NCBI RefSeq assembly: GCF_042682565.1
Contig: NZ_JBHUIC010000005.1
Length of the DNA stretch: 64,000 nt
Direction: 5' to 3' (one strand)
Origin: Pistricoccus aurantiacus
Lineage (GTDB): Bacteria; Pseudomonadota; Gammaproteobacteria; Pseudomonadales; Halomonadaceae
The notes beneath the pieces were generated by a model. That model did not search any database, had not been told where the DNA came from, and worked only from the letters and a program-made list of their open reading frames with translations. Made by a program: the position numbers and the translations under genes. Numbering within the stretch: position 1 is the stretch's first letter; every line of letters starts with the position of its first letter. Shown in pieces: positions 19,380 through 28,064 of the stretch.

Positions 19380-19952
19380 ATGAACCTCTACCTGCTCCAC
19401 AAGCCCTATCGGATGCTATCCCAGTTTACCGACCGGGAAGGTCGGCCTACCCTGGCGGATCTCATCGCAATACCCGGCATCTATCCCGCGGGCCGGCTGG
19501 ATTACGACTCCGAAGGGCTATTGCTGCTCACGGACGACGGCGATTTGATCCAGCGTATCGCCCATCCGCGTTACAAACAGCCCAAGACCTACTGGGTGCA
19601 GGTGGAAGGCATACCGGATGCTCGTGCCCTGGACAGGCTGCGCGACGGCCTGACACTGAAGGACGGCCCGACTCGCCCGGCAAAGGTGCGCCGCCTGGAG
19701 AAACCGAAGGTTAGCCCACGCCAGCCGCCGGTACGTAGCCGCCGGCACATTCCGACAAGCTGGCTCGAGCTCAGCATCCAGGAGGGGCGCAATCGCCAGG
19801 TGCGACGTATGACCGCTGCCATCGGCCACCCCACCCTGCGCCTGATACGCACCGCCATCGGCAGCTGGCGTCTCGAAAACCTTGCACCGGGGCAGTGGCG
19901 CCGGGAAGTCCTGCACGCGCCACGTTCGCCTTCAGCAAGGAGCAAGCGATGA
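19380..19952 (+). CDS. rluE: 23S rRNA pseudouridine(2457) synthase RluE
   Basis: Member of the RsuA/RluB/RluE group of pseudouridine synthases; E. coli RluE modifies U2457 of 23S rRNA. The 190-residue protein begins with the short-form N-terminus MNLYLLHKPYRMLSQFT and has the catalytic aspartate in GRLDYDSEGLLLLTDDG and the motif SIQEGRNRQVRRM. GAGGAG precedes the ATG. Its stop overlaps the nudJ start by 4 bases (ATGA), and the order rluE-nudJ-mnmA-hflD-purB equals that of E. coli. Confidence 0.95.
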   Translation: MNLYLLHKPYRMLSQFTDREGRPTLADLIAIPGIYPAGRLDYDSEGLLLLTDDGDLIQRIAHPRYKQPKTYWVQVEGIPDARALDRLRDGLTLKDGPTRPAKVRRLEKPKVSPRQPPVRSRRHIPTSWLELSIQEGRNRQVRRMTAAIGHPTLRLIRTAIGSWRLENLAPGQWRREVLHAPRSPSARSKR

Positions 19953-20410
19953 ATCGCTGGACACCGCGAGTCACCGTCGCCAGCGTGATCGAGCGGGCGG
20001 GATGTTACTTGATGGTCGAGGAGCTTTCCAGGAATAGCTCTGGCGGGCCCCGCACGCTGTTCAATCAGCCCGCTGGCCATCTGGAACCTGGCGAAACCCT
20101 GGTGGAAGCCGCGGAACGAGAAATCCGCGAGGAAAGCGCCTGGCGAGTGGGGCTGACGGATTACCTGGGTCTTTATACCTATCATGCCCCGGACGGGCTG
20201 GTCTTTCACAGCCACGGCTTCTCAGGCATGGTGCTGGCGCATCTGGGCACGCCGCTGGACAGCGCCATCCTGGCGACCCACTGGCTGACCTTCGACGAAC
20301 TCGAGGATCTGGAACGTGCCGGACGCCTGCGCAGCCCGCTGGTGATGCGGCGCATTCGCGACGTTCGCAGAGGTCGGCGCTTTCCGCTCGATGTCATTCA
20401 AGAATACTGA
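19949..20410 (+). CDS. nudJ: Nudix hydrolase NudJ
   Basis: The 153-residue protein is the length of E. coli NudJ, which acts as a nucleoside di/triphosphate and HMP-PP phosphatase. The Nudix box reads GHLEPGETLVEAAEREIREE followed by SAW, so the glycine of the canonical EExGU end is Ala here. The start at 19949 is preceded by AAGGAG and overlaps the rluE stop as ATGA, which indicates translational coupling; the open frame further upstream is ignored. Confidence 0.92.
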   Translation: MNRWTPRVTVASVIERAGCYLMVEELSRNSSGGPRTLFNQPAGHLEPGETLVEAAEREIREESAWRVGLTDYLGLYTYHAPDGLVFHSHGFSGMVLAHLGTPLDSAILATHWLTFDELEDLERAGRLRSPLVMRRIRDVRRGRRFPLDVIQEY

Positions 20411-20456
20411 GAGAGGAAGAGCGACCAGGCACTCGAAGCATCACGGCACTTTCGGG

Positions 20457-20462
20457 TATAAT
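20457..20462 (+). promoter_or_regulatory. mnmA: Possible -10 box before mnmA
   Basis: TATAAT lies 38 bases before the mnmA ATG in the 90-base gap after nudJ. No clear -35 is seen. It suggests that mnmA-hflD-purB can be expressed apart from rluE-nudJ. Confidence 0.35.
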
Positions 20463-20500
20463 CCTTCGTCATTTATCACTCCATCGGTTCGAGAATCGCC

Positions 20501-21730
20501 ATGTCATCCGTCACGGCCAACGCTTCCGTGAGCCCGTCCACGTCAACGAATCCTGCCGCCAAGGTCATCGTCGGCATGTCCGGCGGCGTCGATTCCTCGG
20601 TTTCCGCCCTGCTGCTGCTGGAGCAGGGCTACCGGGTGGAAGGTCTGTTCATGAAGAACTGGGACGAGGACGACGGCACCGAGTACTGCACCGCCAAGGC
20701 GGATCTGGCGGACGCTCAGGCAGTCTGCGAGCGTCTGGGTATTCATCTGCATACCGCCAACTTCGCCGCGGAATACTGGGACAACGTGTTCGAGCACTTC
20801 CTGGCGGAATACGCCGCCGGACGCACGCCGAACCCGGACATCCTCTGCAACCGGGAAATCAAGTTCAAGGTGTTTCTCGAATACGCCAAGATGCTTGGCG
20901 CCGACAGGATCGCCACCGGCCACTACGTGCGCCGCGGTGAGCATGACGGTCGGCCTTGTTTGCTCAAGGGGCTGGACGCCAACAAGGACCAGAGCTATTT
21001 CCTGCACGCGGTGCCGGAAGCCGCTATCTCCCGCTGCCTGTTTCCCGTCGGCGAACTGGAGAAATCCGAGGTACGCGCCATCGCCGAACGCCATGACCTG
21101 GCCACCGCCAGGAAGAAGGATTCCACCGGCATCTGTTTCATCGGCGAGCGGCGTTTTCGCGATTTTCTCCAGCAATATCTGCCGGCGCGGCCGGGTCACA
21201 TCGAAACCCCGGAGGGCGAGGTCATCGGCAAGCATCAGGGGCTGATGTACTACACCCTGGGCCAGCGCCAAGGGCTGGGCATCGGCGGCCTGGCGGATTA
21301 TCCCGAGGCGCCCTGGTACGCGGCCGGCAAGGATCTGGAGCGCAACGTGCTGGTGGCGGTGCAGGGCAAGGAGCATCCCCTGCTGTACAGCGACGCCCTG
21401 ATCACCGAGCCCGTGGACTGGGTGGCCGGCACTCCGGTGGCCGGCACTCCGGTGGCCGGCACTCCGGTGGCCGGCACCCCGGTGGCCGGTGAGGCGCCGG
21501 TTGTTCAAGGACGCTTTACCGCCAAGACCCGCTATCGCCAGGCGGACGTTCCCTGCACCGTACAGACTCTCGATGATGGCGGCGTGGAAGCGATCTTCGA
21601 CGATCCTCAGTGGGCGGTGACTCCGGGACAATCCCTGGTGCTCTATCGAGGCGATATCTGCCTGGGCGGCGGCGTCATCCGAGCGACTCGCAAGCACGCG
21701 ACTTCCTACCCCATCGAGCTCGCTTCATGA
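20501..21730 (+). CDS. mnmA: tRNA-specific 2-thiouridylase MnmA
   Basis: Thiolates U34 of the tRNAs for Lys, Glu and Gln, using ATP and sulphur relayed by TusE. Motifs: PP-loop SGGVDSS (residues 27-33) and the two catalytic cysteines, Cys116 in DILCNREIKF and Cys212 in TGICFIGER. The protein has 409 residues against 368 in E. coli. The excess lies in a 20-residue N-terminal tail rich in Ser and Thr and in a VAGTP tandem repeat at residues 308-330, in the C-terminal beta-barrel just before the conserved KTRYRQADVPCTV. Its stop overlaps the hflD start as ATGA. Confidence 0.96.
   Translation: MSSVTANASVSPSTSTNPAAKVIVGMSGGVDSSVSALLLLEQGYRVEGLFMKNWDEDDGTEYCTAKADLADAQAVCERLGIHLHTANFAAEYWDNVFEHFLAEYAAGRTPNPDILCNREIKFKVFLEYAKMLGADRIATGHYVRRGEHDGRPCLLKGLDANKDQSYFLHAVPEAAISRCLFPVGELEKSEVRAIAERHDLATARKKDSTGICFIGERRFRDFLQQYLPARPGHIETPEGEVIGKHQGLMYYTLGQRQGLGIGGLADYPEAPWYAAGKDLERNVLVAVQGKEHPLLYSDALITEPVDWVAGTPVAGTPVAGTPVAGTPVAGEAPVVQGRFTAKTRYRQADVPCTVQTLDDGGVEAIFDDPQWAVTPGQSLVLYRGDICLGGGVIRATRKHATSYPIELAS
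21422..21490 (+). repeat. mnmA: 15-bp in-frame tandem repeat inside mnmA
   Basis: Four full copies of GTGGCCGGCACTCCG (21422-21481; the fourth has ACC for ACT) and a partial fifth (21482-21490). Each copy encodes Val-Ala-Gly-Thr-Pro, so copy-number change would keep the frame. E. coli MnmA has only a short loop at this place. Confidence 0.97.
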
Positions 21731-22368
21731 CTCCGACCCCGATTCATACCGCACCACAATCGCCCATCGCTCGGCAAACCCTGGCGCTGGCCGGGGTATT
21801 TCAGGCCGCCACGGTGGTCGACGAACTGGCCCGCAACGGCCAGGCGGACGAGCGAGCCTGGAAGACCCTGATTCGCGCTACCGTGGATACCAATCCGGAA
21901 AGCTTCGAAAGTATCTACGGCGGTCATCCCAACAACCTGCGCCAGGGACTCGAGGTGCTGAAAGCGGTGGTAGGACAGCGCCAGTCCGTCAACCCCGCGG
22001 TGCTGCGCTACGGTTTCTCCCTGCTGCTGCTGATGGGCAAGCTGCGCAAGGATACCGCCATGCTCGACACCTTGGGAGAACGCCTGGGCCGGGTGCAGGA
22101 ACAGGCTGCCCATTTCGGCGATACTCATGAAAACGTGGTGGCGAGCCTGGGCGAATTGTATCAAGACACCCTGTCGACCTTTCGCTATCGCATCGTGGTG
22201 CAGGGCAATCCGACCTTGCTTCAGCAACGCATGATGCCGGAACGAGTTCGCGCCGCCCTGCTTTCCGGAGTGCGCTTCGGCCTGCTCTGGCATCAACAGG
22301 GCGGACGACGCTGGAAGCTGATTCTGCAGCGGGGCGCCATGCGGCGGGCTCTCGAACAATTCAATTAA
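21727..22368 (+). CDS. hflD: High-frequency lysogenization protein HflD homolog
   Basis: Peripheral inner-membrane protein of 213 residues, the same length as in E. coli, where HflD antagonises lambda CII; its cellular role is not well defined. Recognisable stretches are TLALAGVFQAATVVDELARNG and RRMALEQ-like C-terminal helices. The start at 21727 overlaps the mnmA stop (ATGA). It lies between mnmA and purB as in E. coli and Pseudomonas. Confidence 0.94.
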   Translation: MTPTPIHTAPQSPIARQTLALAGVFQAATVVDELARNGQADERAWKTLIRATVDTNPESFESIYGGHPNNLRQGLEVLKAVVGQRQSVNPAVLRYGFSLLLLMGKLRKDTAMLDTLGERLGRVQEQAAHFGDTHENVVASLGELYQDTLSTFRYRIVVQGNPTLLQQRMMPERVRAALLSGVRFGLLWHQQGGRRWKLILQRGAMRRALEQFN

Positions 22369-22392
22369 CTTTTACTTCCCGGATATCGACCC

Positions 22393-23766
22393 ATGCAACT
22401 CTCTTCCCTGACCGCACTTTCCCCGGTAGATGGCCGCTACGGCGACAAGGCCGCGATGCTTCGCGAGCATTTCAGCGAATTCGGCTTGATTCGCGCCCGG
22501 GTCACCGTCGAGGTGCGCTGGCTGGAAGCCTTGGCGGCGCATCCCGGCATCAGGGAAGTACCGGCATTTTCTGTGGACGCCAAGACCTTTCTCGACGCTT
22601 TGGTGCAGGATTTTTCGGAGCGGGACGCAGCGCGTATCAAGGAAATCGAGCGCACCACCAATCACGACGTCAAGGCGGTGGAGTATTTCTTGAAGGAACG
22701 CATTGCCGAGCATTCCGAGCTGAACGCAGTCAGCGAGTTCATTCATTTCGCCTGCACCAGCGAGGACATCAACAATCTCTCCCATGCCTTGATGCTCAAG
22801 GGCGGCCTGGCGGTGGTCATTCCAAAGATGGAGGAGACCATCGACGCCATCGCTGTTCTTGCGGCGCAACACGCGGATCAGCCGATGCTGTCCCGCACCC
22901 ACGGCCAGACCGCCAGCCCCACCACCCTGGGCAAGGAAATGGCCAACGTTGCCTACCGTCTCCGGCGCCAGCTCAAGCAGATCGAATCCGTGGAGCTGCT
23001 GGGCAAGATCAACGGCGCGGTGGGCAATTACAACGCTCACCTGGCCACCTATCCGGAAATCGACTGGGCGGAAAACGCCAGGCAATTCATCGAAAGCCTG
23101 GGCCTGGGTTTCAACCCCTACACCACCCAGATCGAGCCCCACGACTATATCGCGGAGCTGTTCGATGCGGTGTGCCGCTTCCACACCATCCTGATCGACT
23201 TCGATCGGGATGTGTGGGGCTATATCTCCCTTGGCTACTTCAAGCAGAAGACCGTGGAAGGCGAGATCGGTTCCTCGACCATGCCCCACAAGGTCAACCC
23301 CATCGACTTCGAGAACTCCGAGGGCAATCTGGGGCTGTCCAACGCCCTGCTGACCCATCTGGCCCAGAAGCTGCCGATTTCCCGCTGGCAGCGGGATCTC
23401 ACGGATTCAACGGTCCTCAGGAACCTGGGTGTGGGGCTGGCCTACGGCATGATCGCCTATCAGGCGACCCTCAAGGGCATCCGCAAGCTCGAAGCCAATC
23501 CGGAAAGACTGGCCGCAGACCTGGACGCCAGTTGGGAAGTGCTGGCGGAACCGATCCAGACGGTGATGCGTCGTTACGGCATCGAAAAGCCCTACGAGAA
23601 GCTCAAGGAGCTGACTCGAGGCAAGCGCATCGACCAGGCGGGCTTTGCCACCTTTATCGATACGCTGGAATTGCCGACGGAGGTCAAGACGGAACTCAAG
23701 GCGCTGACCCCGGCCACCTACACCGGCAATGCCGCGGAGCAGGCGCGCAAGCTTCAGAACTGGTGA
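22393..23766 (+). CDS. purB: Adenylosuccinate lyase
   Basis: Cleaves SAICAR to AICAR and adenylosuccinate to AMP, two steps of purine synthesis, releasing fumarate. The 457-residue protein matches E. coli PurB (456). The fumarase/aspartase superfamily signature SSTMPHKVNP is at residues 294-303, and the N-terminus MQLSSLTALSPVDGRYGDK is typical. It is followed after 5 bases by the ribosomal oxygenase gene, so the mnmA-hflD-purB unit probably continues. Confidence 0.97.
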   Translation: MQLSSLTALSPVDGRYGDKAAMLREHFSEFGLIRARVTVEVRWLEALAAHPGIREVPAFSVDAKTFLDALVQDFSERDAARIKEIERTTNHDVKAVEYFLKERIAEHSELNAVSEFIHFACTSEDINNLSHALMLKGGLAVVIPKMEETIDAIAVLAAQHADQPMLSRTHGQTASPTTLGKEMANVAYRLRRQLKQIESVELLGKINGAVGNYNAHLATYPEIDWAENARQFIESLGLGFNPYTTQIEPHDYIAELFDAVCRFHTILIDFDRDVWGYISLGYFKQKTVEGEIGSSTMPHKVNPIDFENSEGNLGLSNALLTHLAQKLPISRWQRDLTDSTVLRNLGVGLAYGMIAYQATLKGIRKLEANPERLAADLDASWEVLAEPIQTVMRRYGIEKPYEKLKELTRGKRIDQAGFATFIDTLELPTEVKTELKALTPATYTGNAAEQARKLQNW

Positions 23767-23771
23767 TCATC

Positions 23772-24974
23772 ATGTCCCCCGACACTCCCCTGCAACTGCT
23801 TGGCGGTCTGAGCGTCTTGGAATTCCTGCGCGACGTCTGGCAGAAAAAGCCGCTGCTGATTCGCGGCGCCTTCCCCGATTTCCAGTGTCCTCTCGAGCCG
23901 GAAGAGCTGGCGGGGCTGGCCTGCGAGGAAGGCGTGGAAGCCCGCATCGTCGAGGAACACGGCCCGGATGGCCCCTGGCAGGTCAGCCACGGCCCCTTCG
24001 ACGATGCCACCTTTGCTCGTCTGGGTGAAAAGGACTGGAGTCTGCTGGTGCAGGCGGTGGATCATTACGTGCCGGAAGTGGCGGCCATGCTGGAGCATTT
24101 TACCTTCCTGCCCCGCTGGCGGCTGGACGACATCATGATCAGCTACGCCCCCCCGGGTGGCAGCGTCGGCCCACACGTGGACCAATACGATGTCTTTCTA
24201 CTGCAGGCAAGCGGCCGGCGTCGCTGGCAGCTGGGCGGAAAGGTCGCCGACGACGCGCCGATCCTTCAAGGCATCGACCTGCGCATCCTCGAGAGCTTCC
24301 AGGTCGAAGCCGGCCAGGACTGGGTGCTGGAGCCCGGCGACATGCTGTATCTGCCGCCGGGGTACGCTCACCACGGCGTCAGTCAATCCACTGACTGCAT
24401 GACCATTTCCGTGGGCTTCCGCGCTCTTTCCGCGGACGAGGCGGTGACCTCCTTCGCGGACTACGTTGGCGAAAGCCTGACCGCTTCGAAGCGCTACGCG
24501 GACGCGGGCATGACGCCGCCGACGGACCCGGGGGAAATCGACACGGCGGCCCTTTCGCGCATGCGCGCTCTGATTCTCGACAGTCTCGACGACCCTAAGC
24601 AGCTAAGCCAATGGTTCGGTCGTGTCATGACACAGCCCAAGTATGTTGATCAGTTGGCGCCTCTGGAATCGTCGGTCAGCGAAGCGGCGCTTGTCGAGGA
24701 GTTGAAAGACGGCCTGACACTTGAACGAGTGCTCGGCTCTCGTTTCGCCTGGCATGCTTCGGATCATTCTCGCAACGACACCAAAGCAACCTTGTTCGTC
24801 GATGGAGACGGCTTTGTTTGCTCTCTGGCATTGGCCAGACATCTTGCGTCGACTCGCGCCCTGGACAGCGGGCTGCTGGCTCACGCGGAAGCCCCCTCAC
24901 TACTTGCTACCCTGCTCGAAGGAGGTAGCCTCTACCGGTCAGGTGAAGACGATGGGGATGAGGAAAACGCATGA
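23772..24974 (+). CDS. roxA: Ribosomal oxygenase RoxA (YcfD), L16 arginine 3-hydroxylase
   Basis: JmjC-type Fe(II)/2-oxoglutarate oxygenase; E. coli YcfD hydroxylates an arginine of ribosomal protein L16. The 400-residue protein shows the iron triad as His135-x-Asp137 in GPHVDQYDVFLLQ and a His at 200/201 in PPGYAHHGVS, followed by a winged-helix-like C-terminal part. It starts 5 bases after purB, and its stop overlaps the next ATG. The window's icd, idh and gdhB all produce its co-substrate 2-oxoglutarate, but that is a general link only. Confidence 0.9.
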   Translation: MSPDTPLQLLGGLSVLEFLRDVWQKKPLLIRGAFPDFQCPLEPEELAGLACEEGVEARIVEEHGPDGPWQVSHGPFDDATFARLGEKDWSLLVQAVDHYVPEVAAMLEHFTFLPRWRLDDIMISYAPPGGSVGPHVDQYDVFLLQASGRRRWQLGGKVADDAPILQGIDLRILESFQVEAGQDWVLEPGDMLYLPPGYAHHGVSQSTDCMTISVGFRALSADEAVTSFADYVGESLTASKRYADAGMTPPTDPGEIDTAALSRMRALILDSLDDPKQLSQWFGRVMTQPKYVDQLAPLESSVSEAALVEELKDGLTLERVLGSRFAWHASDHSRNDTKATLFVDGDGFVCSLALARHLASTRALDSGLLAHAEAPSLLATLLEGGSLYRSGEDDGDEENA

Positions 24975-25402
24975 GCCTGGAAATCAGCATCGAGCAAGGC
25001 GACTGGGCAAGCCTGGGGAACACCGCTACCGCTATCCGCCGTCAGGTGTTTATCGTCGAACAAGGGGTTTCTCAGAAAGAAGAATGGGACGGTCGCGATC
25101 CGGAATGCCTGCATTTTATTGCCCGGGAACAGGGCCACGCCCTGGGTACCGCCCGCCTGTTGCCGGATGGGCATATCGGCCGGGTGGCGGTACTCTCGGA
25201 GGCACGGGGCAGGGGGATCGGCGTGGCGCTGATGCAGGCCGCTATCCAGGCGGCTCATGTTCTAGGTCATGTCCAGGTGGAACTGTCCGCGCAGACCCAT
25301 GCTCTTGCTTTCTACGAACGGCTCGGCTTCAAGGCCTTCGGTGATGCTTTTCTCGACGCTGGCATACCGCATCGTCACATGTCGCTACGACTGTCGGACT
25401 GA
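24971..25402 (+). CDS. GNAT family N-acetyltransferase (YjcF-like)
   Basis: A 143-residue single-domain acetyltransferase. The acetyl-CoA binding turn is visible as GRVAVLSEARGRGIGVALMQ, and the C-terminal ALAFYERLGFKAFGDAF is characteristic of the YjcF branch. The substrate is unknown. Its ATG overlaps the roxA stop (ATGA), so the two are translated together and it ends the purB unit. Confidence 0.88.
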   Translation: MSLEISIEQGDWASLGNTATAIRRQVFIVEQGVSQKEEWDGRDPECLHFIAREQGHALGTARLLPDGHIGRVAVLSEARGRGIGVALMQAAIQAAHVLGHVQVELSAQTHALAFYERLGFKAFGDAFLDAGIPHRHMSLRLSD

Positions 25403-25450
25403 GAACTTTTACCGTCGTTTCGCCCTGTCACTTCGAGGATAGGAAACTTG

Positions 25451-25495
25451 GCTACAGCGAGTTCGCCTTGTAGCGATTTCTGTAGTCGAACTACA
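25451..25495. other. Two hairpins in the GNAT-aceA gap
   Basis: GCTACA/TGTAGC (25451-25456 with 25469-25474, with inner GCGA/TCGC) and TGTAGT/ACTACA (25481-25486 with 25490-25495) form adjacent stem-loops 49 bases after the GNAT stop. No T-run follows. They may end the purB-roxA transcript. The rest of the 274-base gap to aceA holds a direct repeat TGCGGCA-AAA-TGCGGCA at 25529-25545 but no clear promoter. Confidence 0.35.
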
Positions 25496-25676
25496 ACGTC
25501 TCATACCTCTAATGATTGATTGTTGCTTTGCGGCAAAATGCGGCATAGTAGGCGTAAGGTTAGATCCAGGATCGAACGATCTCGGTACCTGTTTTAGTAC
25601 TAAAGCTCGATACCCAGCACGTTGCTATCAAGCACTCCGGTAACGTTATCTCTTATCTGAAATAAAGGATGGCTTC

Positions 25677-27275
25677 ATGTCAGCATTCCAGAATGAAATC
25701 GACACTATTGCCCGGCTGCGCGAGGCCCGGTCCGGCAAATGGGATAACATCAATCCGAGCCATGCCGCGCGCATGCGTTTGCAGAACCGCTTTCATACCG
25801 GCCTGGATATCGCCAAGTACACCGCCAAGATCATGCGTGAGGATATGGCGGCCTATGACGCGGACACCGCCAAGTACACCCAGTCCCTGGGTTGCTGGCA
25901 CGGGTTCATCGGCCAGCAGAAGCTGATTTCCATCAAGAAGCATTTCGGCACCACCAAGCGTAGCTACCTCTACCTTTCCGGCTGGATGGTGGCCGCCCTG
26001 CGCAGCGAGTTCGGCCCGCTGCCGGATCAGTCCATGCACGAGAAGACCGCAGTGTCGGCCTTGATCCGGGAACTCTACACCTTCCTCAAGCAGGCGGATG
26101 CCTGGGAACTCAACCATCTGTTCCGCGACCTGGAAGACGCCAAGCAAGCCGGCAACGACGTCAAGGCCAAGGAACTCGAGAACAAGATCGATAACTTCGA
26201 GACCCACGTGGTACCGATCATTGCCGATATCGACGCGGGCTTCGGCAACGAGGAAGCCACCTATCTGCTGGCCAAGCAGATGATCGAAGCCGGCGCCTGC
26301 GCCATCCAGCTCGAGAATCAGGTCTCCGACGTCAAGCAGTGCGGCCACCAGGACGGCAAGGTCACCGTGCCTCACGCGCAGTTCCTGGCCAAGATCAACG
26401 CCGTACGCTATGCCTTCCTGGAACTGGGCGTGGATGACGGCATCATCGTCGCGCGCACCGACTCCCTGGGCGCTGGTCTGACCCAGCAGATCGCCGTGAC
26501 CAACGAGCCCGGCGACCTGGGGGATCAGTACAACAGCTTCCTCGATGGCGACGAAATCACGTCCGTGGACGATATCGAAAACGGCGACGTGGTGCTCAGG
26601 CAGAACGGCAAACTGATCAAGCCCAAGCGGCTGGCCAGCGGTCTGTTTCAGTTCAAGCAAGGCAGCGGCGAGGATCGCGTGGTGCTGGACTGCATCACCA
26701 GCCTGCAGAACGGCGCGGATCTCTTGTGGATCGAGACCGAGAAGCCCCACGTCGGTCAGATCGCCGGCATGGTCAACCGTATCCGTGAAGTGATGCCGGA
26801 AGCCAAGCTGGTCTACAACAACAGCCCGTCCTTCAACTGGACTCTGAACTTCCGCCAGCAGGTATTCGATGCCTGGGAACAGGAAGGCAAGGACGTCTCG
26901 AACTACGATCGCGCCAATTTGATGAGCGTCGAGTACGATGACACCGAGCTTGGCAAGGAAGCGGATCGCTGGACCCGGAACTTCCAGCGTGACGCCGCCC
27001 GCGAAGCGGGTATCTTCCATCACCTGATCACTCTACCCACCTACCACACCGCGGCATTGTCCACGGACAACCTGGCGAAAGGCTACTTCGGCGACGAAGG
27101 CATGCTGGCCTATGTGGCCGGCGTGCAGCGCAAGGAGATCCGCGAGGGTATCGCCACGGTCAAGCACCAGGACATGGCCGGCTCCAACCTGGGGGACGAC
27201 CACAAGGAGTTCTTCTCCGGCGAAGGCGCCCTCAAGGCCGGTGGCAAGGACAACACCATGGGCCAGTTCGGCTGA
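25677..27275 (+). CDS. aceA: Isocitrate lyase, Pseudomonas-type
   Basis: First enzyme of the glyoxylate shunt, splitting isocitrate to glyoxylate and succinate. At 532 residues it belongs to the long subfamily found in Pseudomonas rather than the 430-residue E. coli type. The active-site loop is KQCGHQDGK with the catalytic Cys222 (E. coli has KKCGH). AAGGATGG lies before the ATG. It stands alone between a gap of 274 bases and a strong terminator; no malate synthase gene is in the window. It competes with icd and idh, 9 and 6 kb away, for isocitrate. Confidence 0.97.
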   Translation: MSAFQNEIDTIARLREARSGKWDNINPSHAARMRLQNRFHTGLDIAKYTAKIMREDMAAYDADTAKYTQSLGCWHGFIGQQKLISIKKHFGTTKRSYLYLSGWMVAALRSEFGPLPDQSMHEKTAVSALIRELYTFLKQADAWELNHLFRDLEDAKQAGNDVKAKELENKIDNFETHVVPIIADIDAGFGNEEATYLLAKQMIEAGACAIQLENQVSDVKQCGHQDGKVTVPHAQFLAKINAVRYAFLELGVDDGIIVARTDSLGAGLTQQIAVTNEPGDLGDQYNSFLDGDEITSVDDIENGDVVLRQNGKLIKPKRLASGLFQFKQGSGEDRVVLDCITSLQNGADLLWIETEKPHVGQIAGMVNRIREVMPEAKLVYNNSPSFNWTLNFRQQVFDAWEQEGKDVSNYDRANLMSVEYDDTELGKEADRWTRNFQRDAAREAGIFHHLITLPTYHTAALSTDNLAKGYFGDEGMLAYVAGVQRKEIREGIATVKHQDMAGSNLGDDHKEFFSGEGALKAGGKDNTMGQFG

Positions 27276-27316
27276 GCTACATTGCGCCGGCCCCACTGCA
27301 AGGTAGGTATAATCAA

Positions 27317-27343
27317 GGGAAGGCTTCGAGCCTTCCCTTTTTT
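27317..27343 (+). terminator. Rho-independent terminator of aceA
   Basis: Perfect stem GGGAAGGCT / AGCCTTCCC around TCG (27317-27337), followed by TTTTTT (27338-27343), 41 bases after the stop. Confidence 0.93.
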
Positions 27344-27350
27344 CTATTGC

Positions 27351-27359
27351 TGTTATAAT
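27351..27359 (+). promoter_or_regulatory. Extended -10 promoter before the glycine-zipper lipoprotein
   Basis: TGTTATAAT is a perfect extended -10 (TGn plus TATAAT). The -35 region would fall inside the aceA terminator and shows no match, as is common for extended -10 promoters. The leader to the ATG at 27491 would be about 125 bases. Confidence 0.5.
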
Positions 27360-27490
27360 GGTTCGCCTGCTTTCAGGATATTCCGCACCAACGTACGACG
27401 ATAGGATCTGATGGGTAGCGGACACAAATGGATTGCGTTAATCTAGTTAAAGAACACTGTTTTAAAACTAATCCCCTTGGAGAACGGCCA

Positions 27491-27964
27491 ATGAAACCGA
27501 CTTATTATCTTCCTGTTGTCGCCTTGAGCCTGCTGACGCTGGCCGGCTGTGCCAATACCGCACCCTACGGCGGCGACGTCTATCGAGGCAATCAGGCCCA
27601 GACCGCCCAAAGCGTCGATTTCGGCACCATCACCGCGCTTCGCCCGGTACAGATTCAAGCAGGTAGCCAGGATACCAGCATGCTGGGCGGCCTGGGCGGC
27701 GCCGTGGTCGGTGGTTTGCTGGGTAACCAGGTGGGTGGCGGTTCCGGTCGAAAAATCGCTACCGCGGTCGGCGCCATTGGCGGCGGCGTGGCCGGCGGCA
27801 AGGTCGAGGATCGCGCCAACCGCGTCAATGCCTGGGAAATCGAGGTTCAGCGCGATACCGGTAGCAGCGTCGTGGTGGTACAGAAAGCCGATCGCAACTT
27901 CCAGGTCGGTCAGCGGGTACGCCTGATCGGCAGCGGCGCCAACTTGAGCGTGGCGCCCTACTGA
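27491..27964 (+). CDS. Glycine-zipper outer-membrane lipoprotein (SlyB/PCP family)
   Basis: A 157-residue lipoprotein precursor: signal peptide with lipobox LAGC (lipidated Cys near residue 21), then a glycine-zipper segment (MLGGLGGAVVGGLLGNQVGGG and AVGAIGGGVAGGK) that forms a helical hairpin in the membrane, then a C-terminal domain ending in RVRLIGSGANLSVAPY. SlyB proteins are envelope-stress lipoproteins under PhoPQ in enterics; regulation here is unknown. The start at 27491 has GGAGAAC upstream; the open frame back to 27428 is not used. Confidence 0.88.
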   Translation: MKPTYYLPVVALSLLTLAGCANTAPYGGDVYRGNQAQTAQSVDFGTITALRPVQIQAGSQDTSMLGGLGGAVVGGLLGNQVGGGSGRKIATAVGAIGGGVAGGKVEDRANRVNAWEIEVQRDTGSSVVVVQKADRNFQVGQRVRLIGSGANLSVAPY

Positions 27965-27998
27965 GACAAAGACTCAAAATTTCCCAGGCCCTCACGAG

Positions 27999-28030
27999 AC
28001 AAGGCCCGCAAGTCAACTTGCGGGCCTTGT
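27999..28030. terminator. Strong 14-bp hairpin between convergent genes
   Basis: ACAAGGCCCGCAAG and CTTGCGGGCCTTGT form a perfect 14-bp stem around TCAA, 34 bases after the lipoprotein stop and 34 bases from the end of the opposite small gene. No T-run is present on either strand, but position and strength suggest a bidirectional 3'-end structure. Confidence 0.6.
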
Positions 28031-28064
28031 CGATTCCAGCCAGTGTTGATTGTTCAAAGCGGAT

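Noticed and set aside
23172..23771. N-terminal extension of the RoxA frame over the end of purB
   Set aside because: It is out-of-frame purB sequence; the RoxA family starts at the ATG at 23772.
25523..25551. Possible aceA promoter TTGCTT-17-TAGTAG
   Set aside because: The -10 matches the consensus in only three positions; not strong enough to call.
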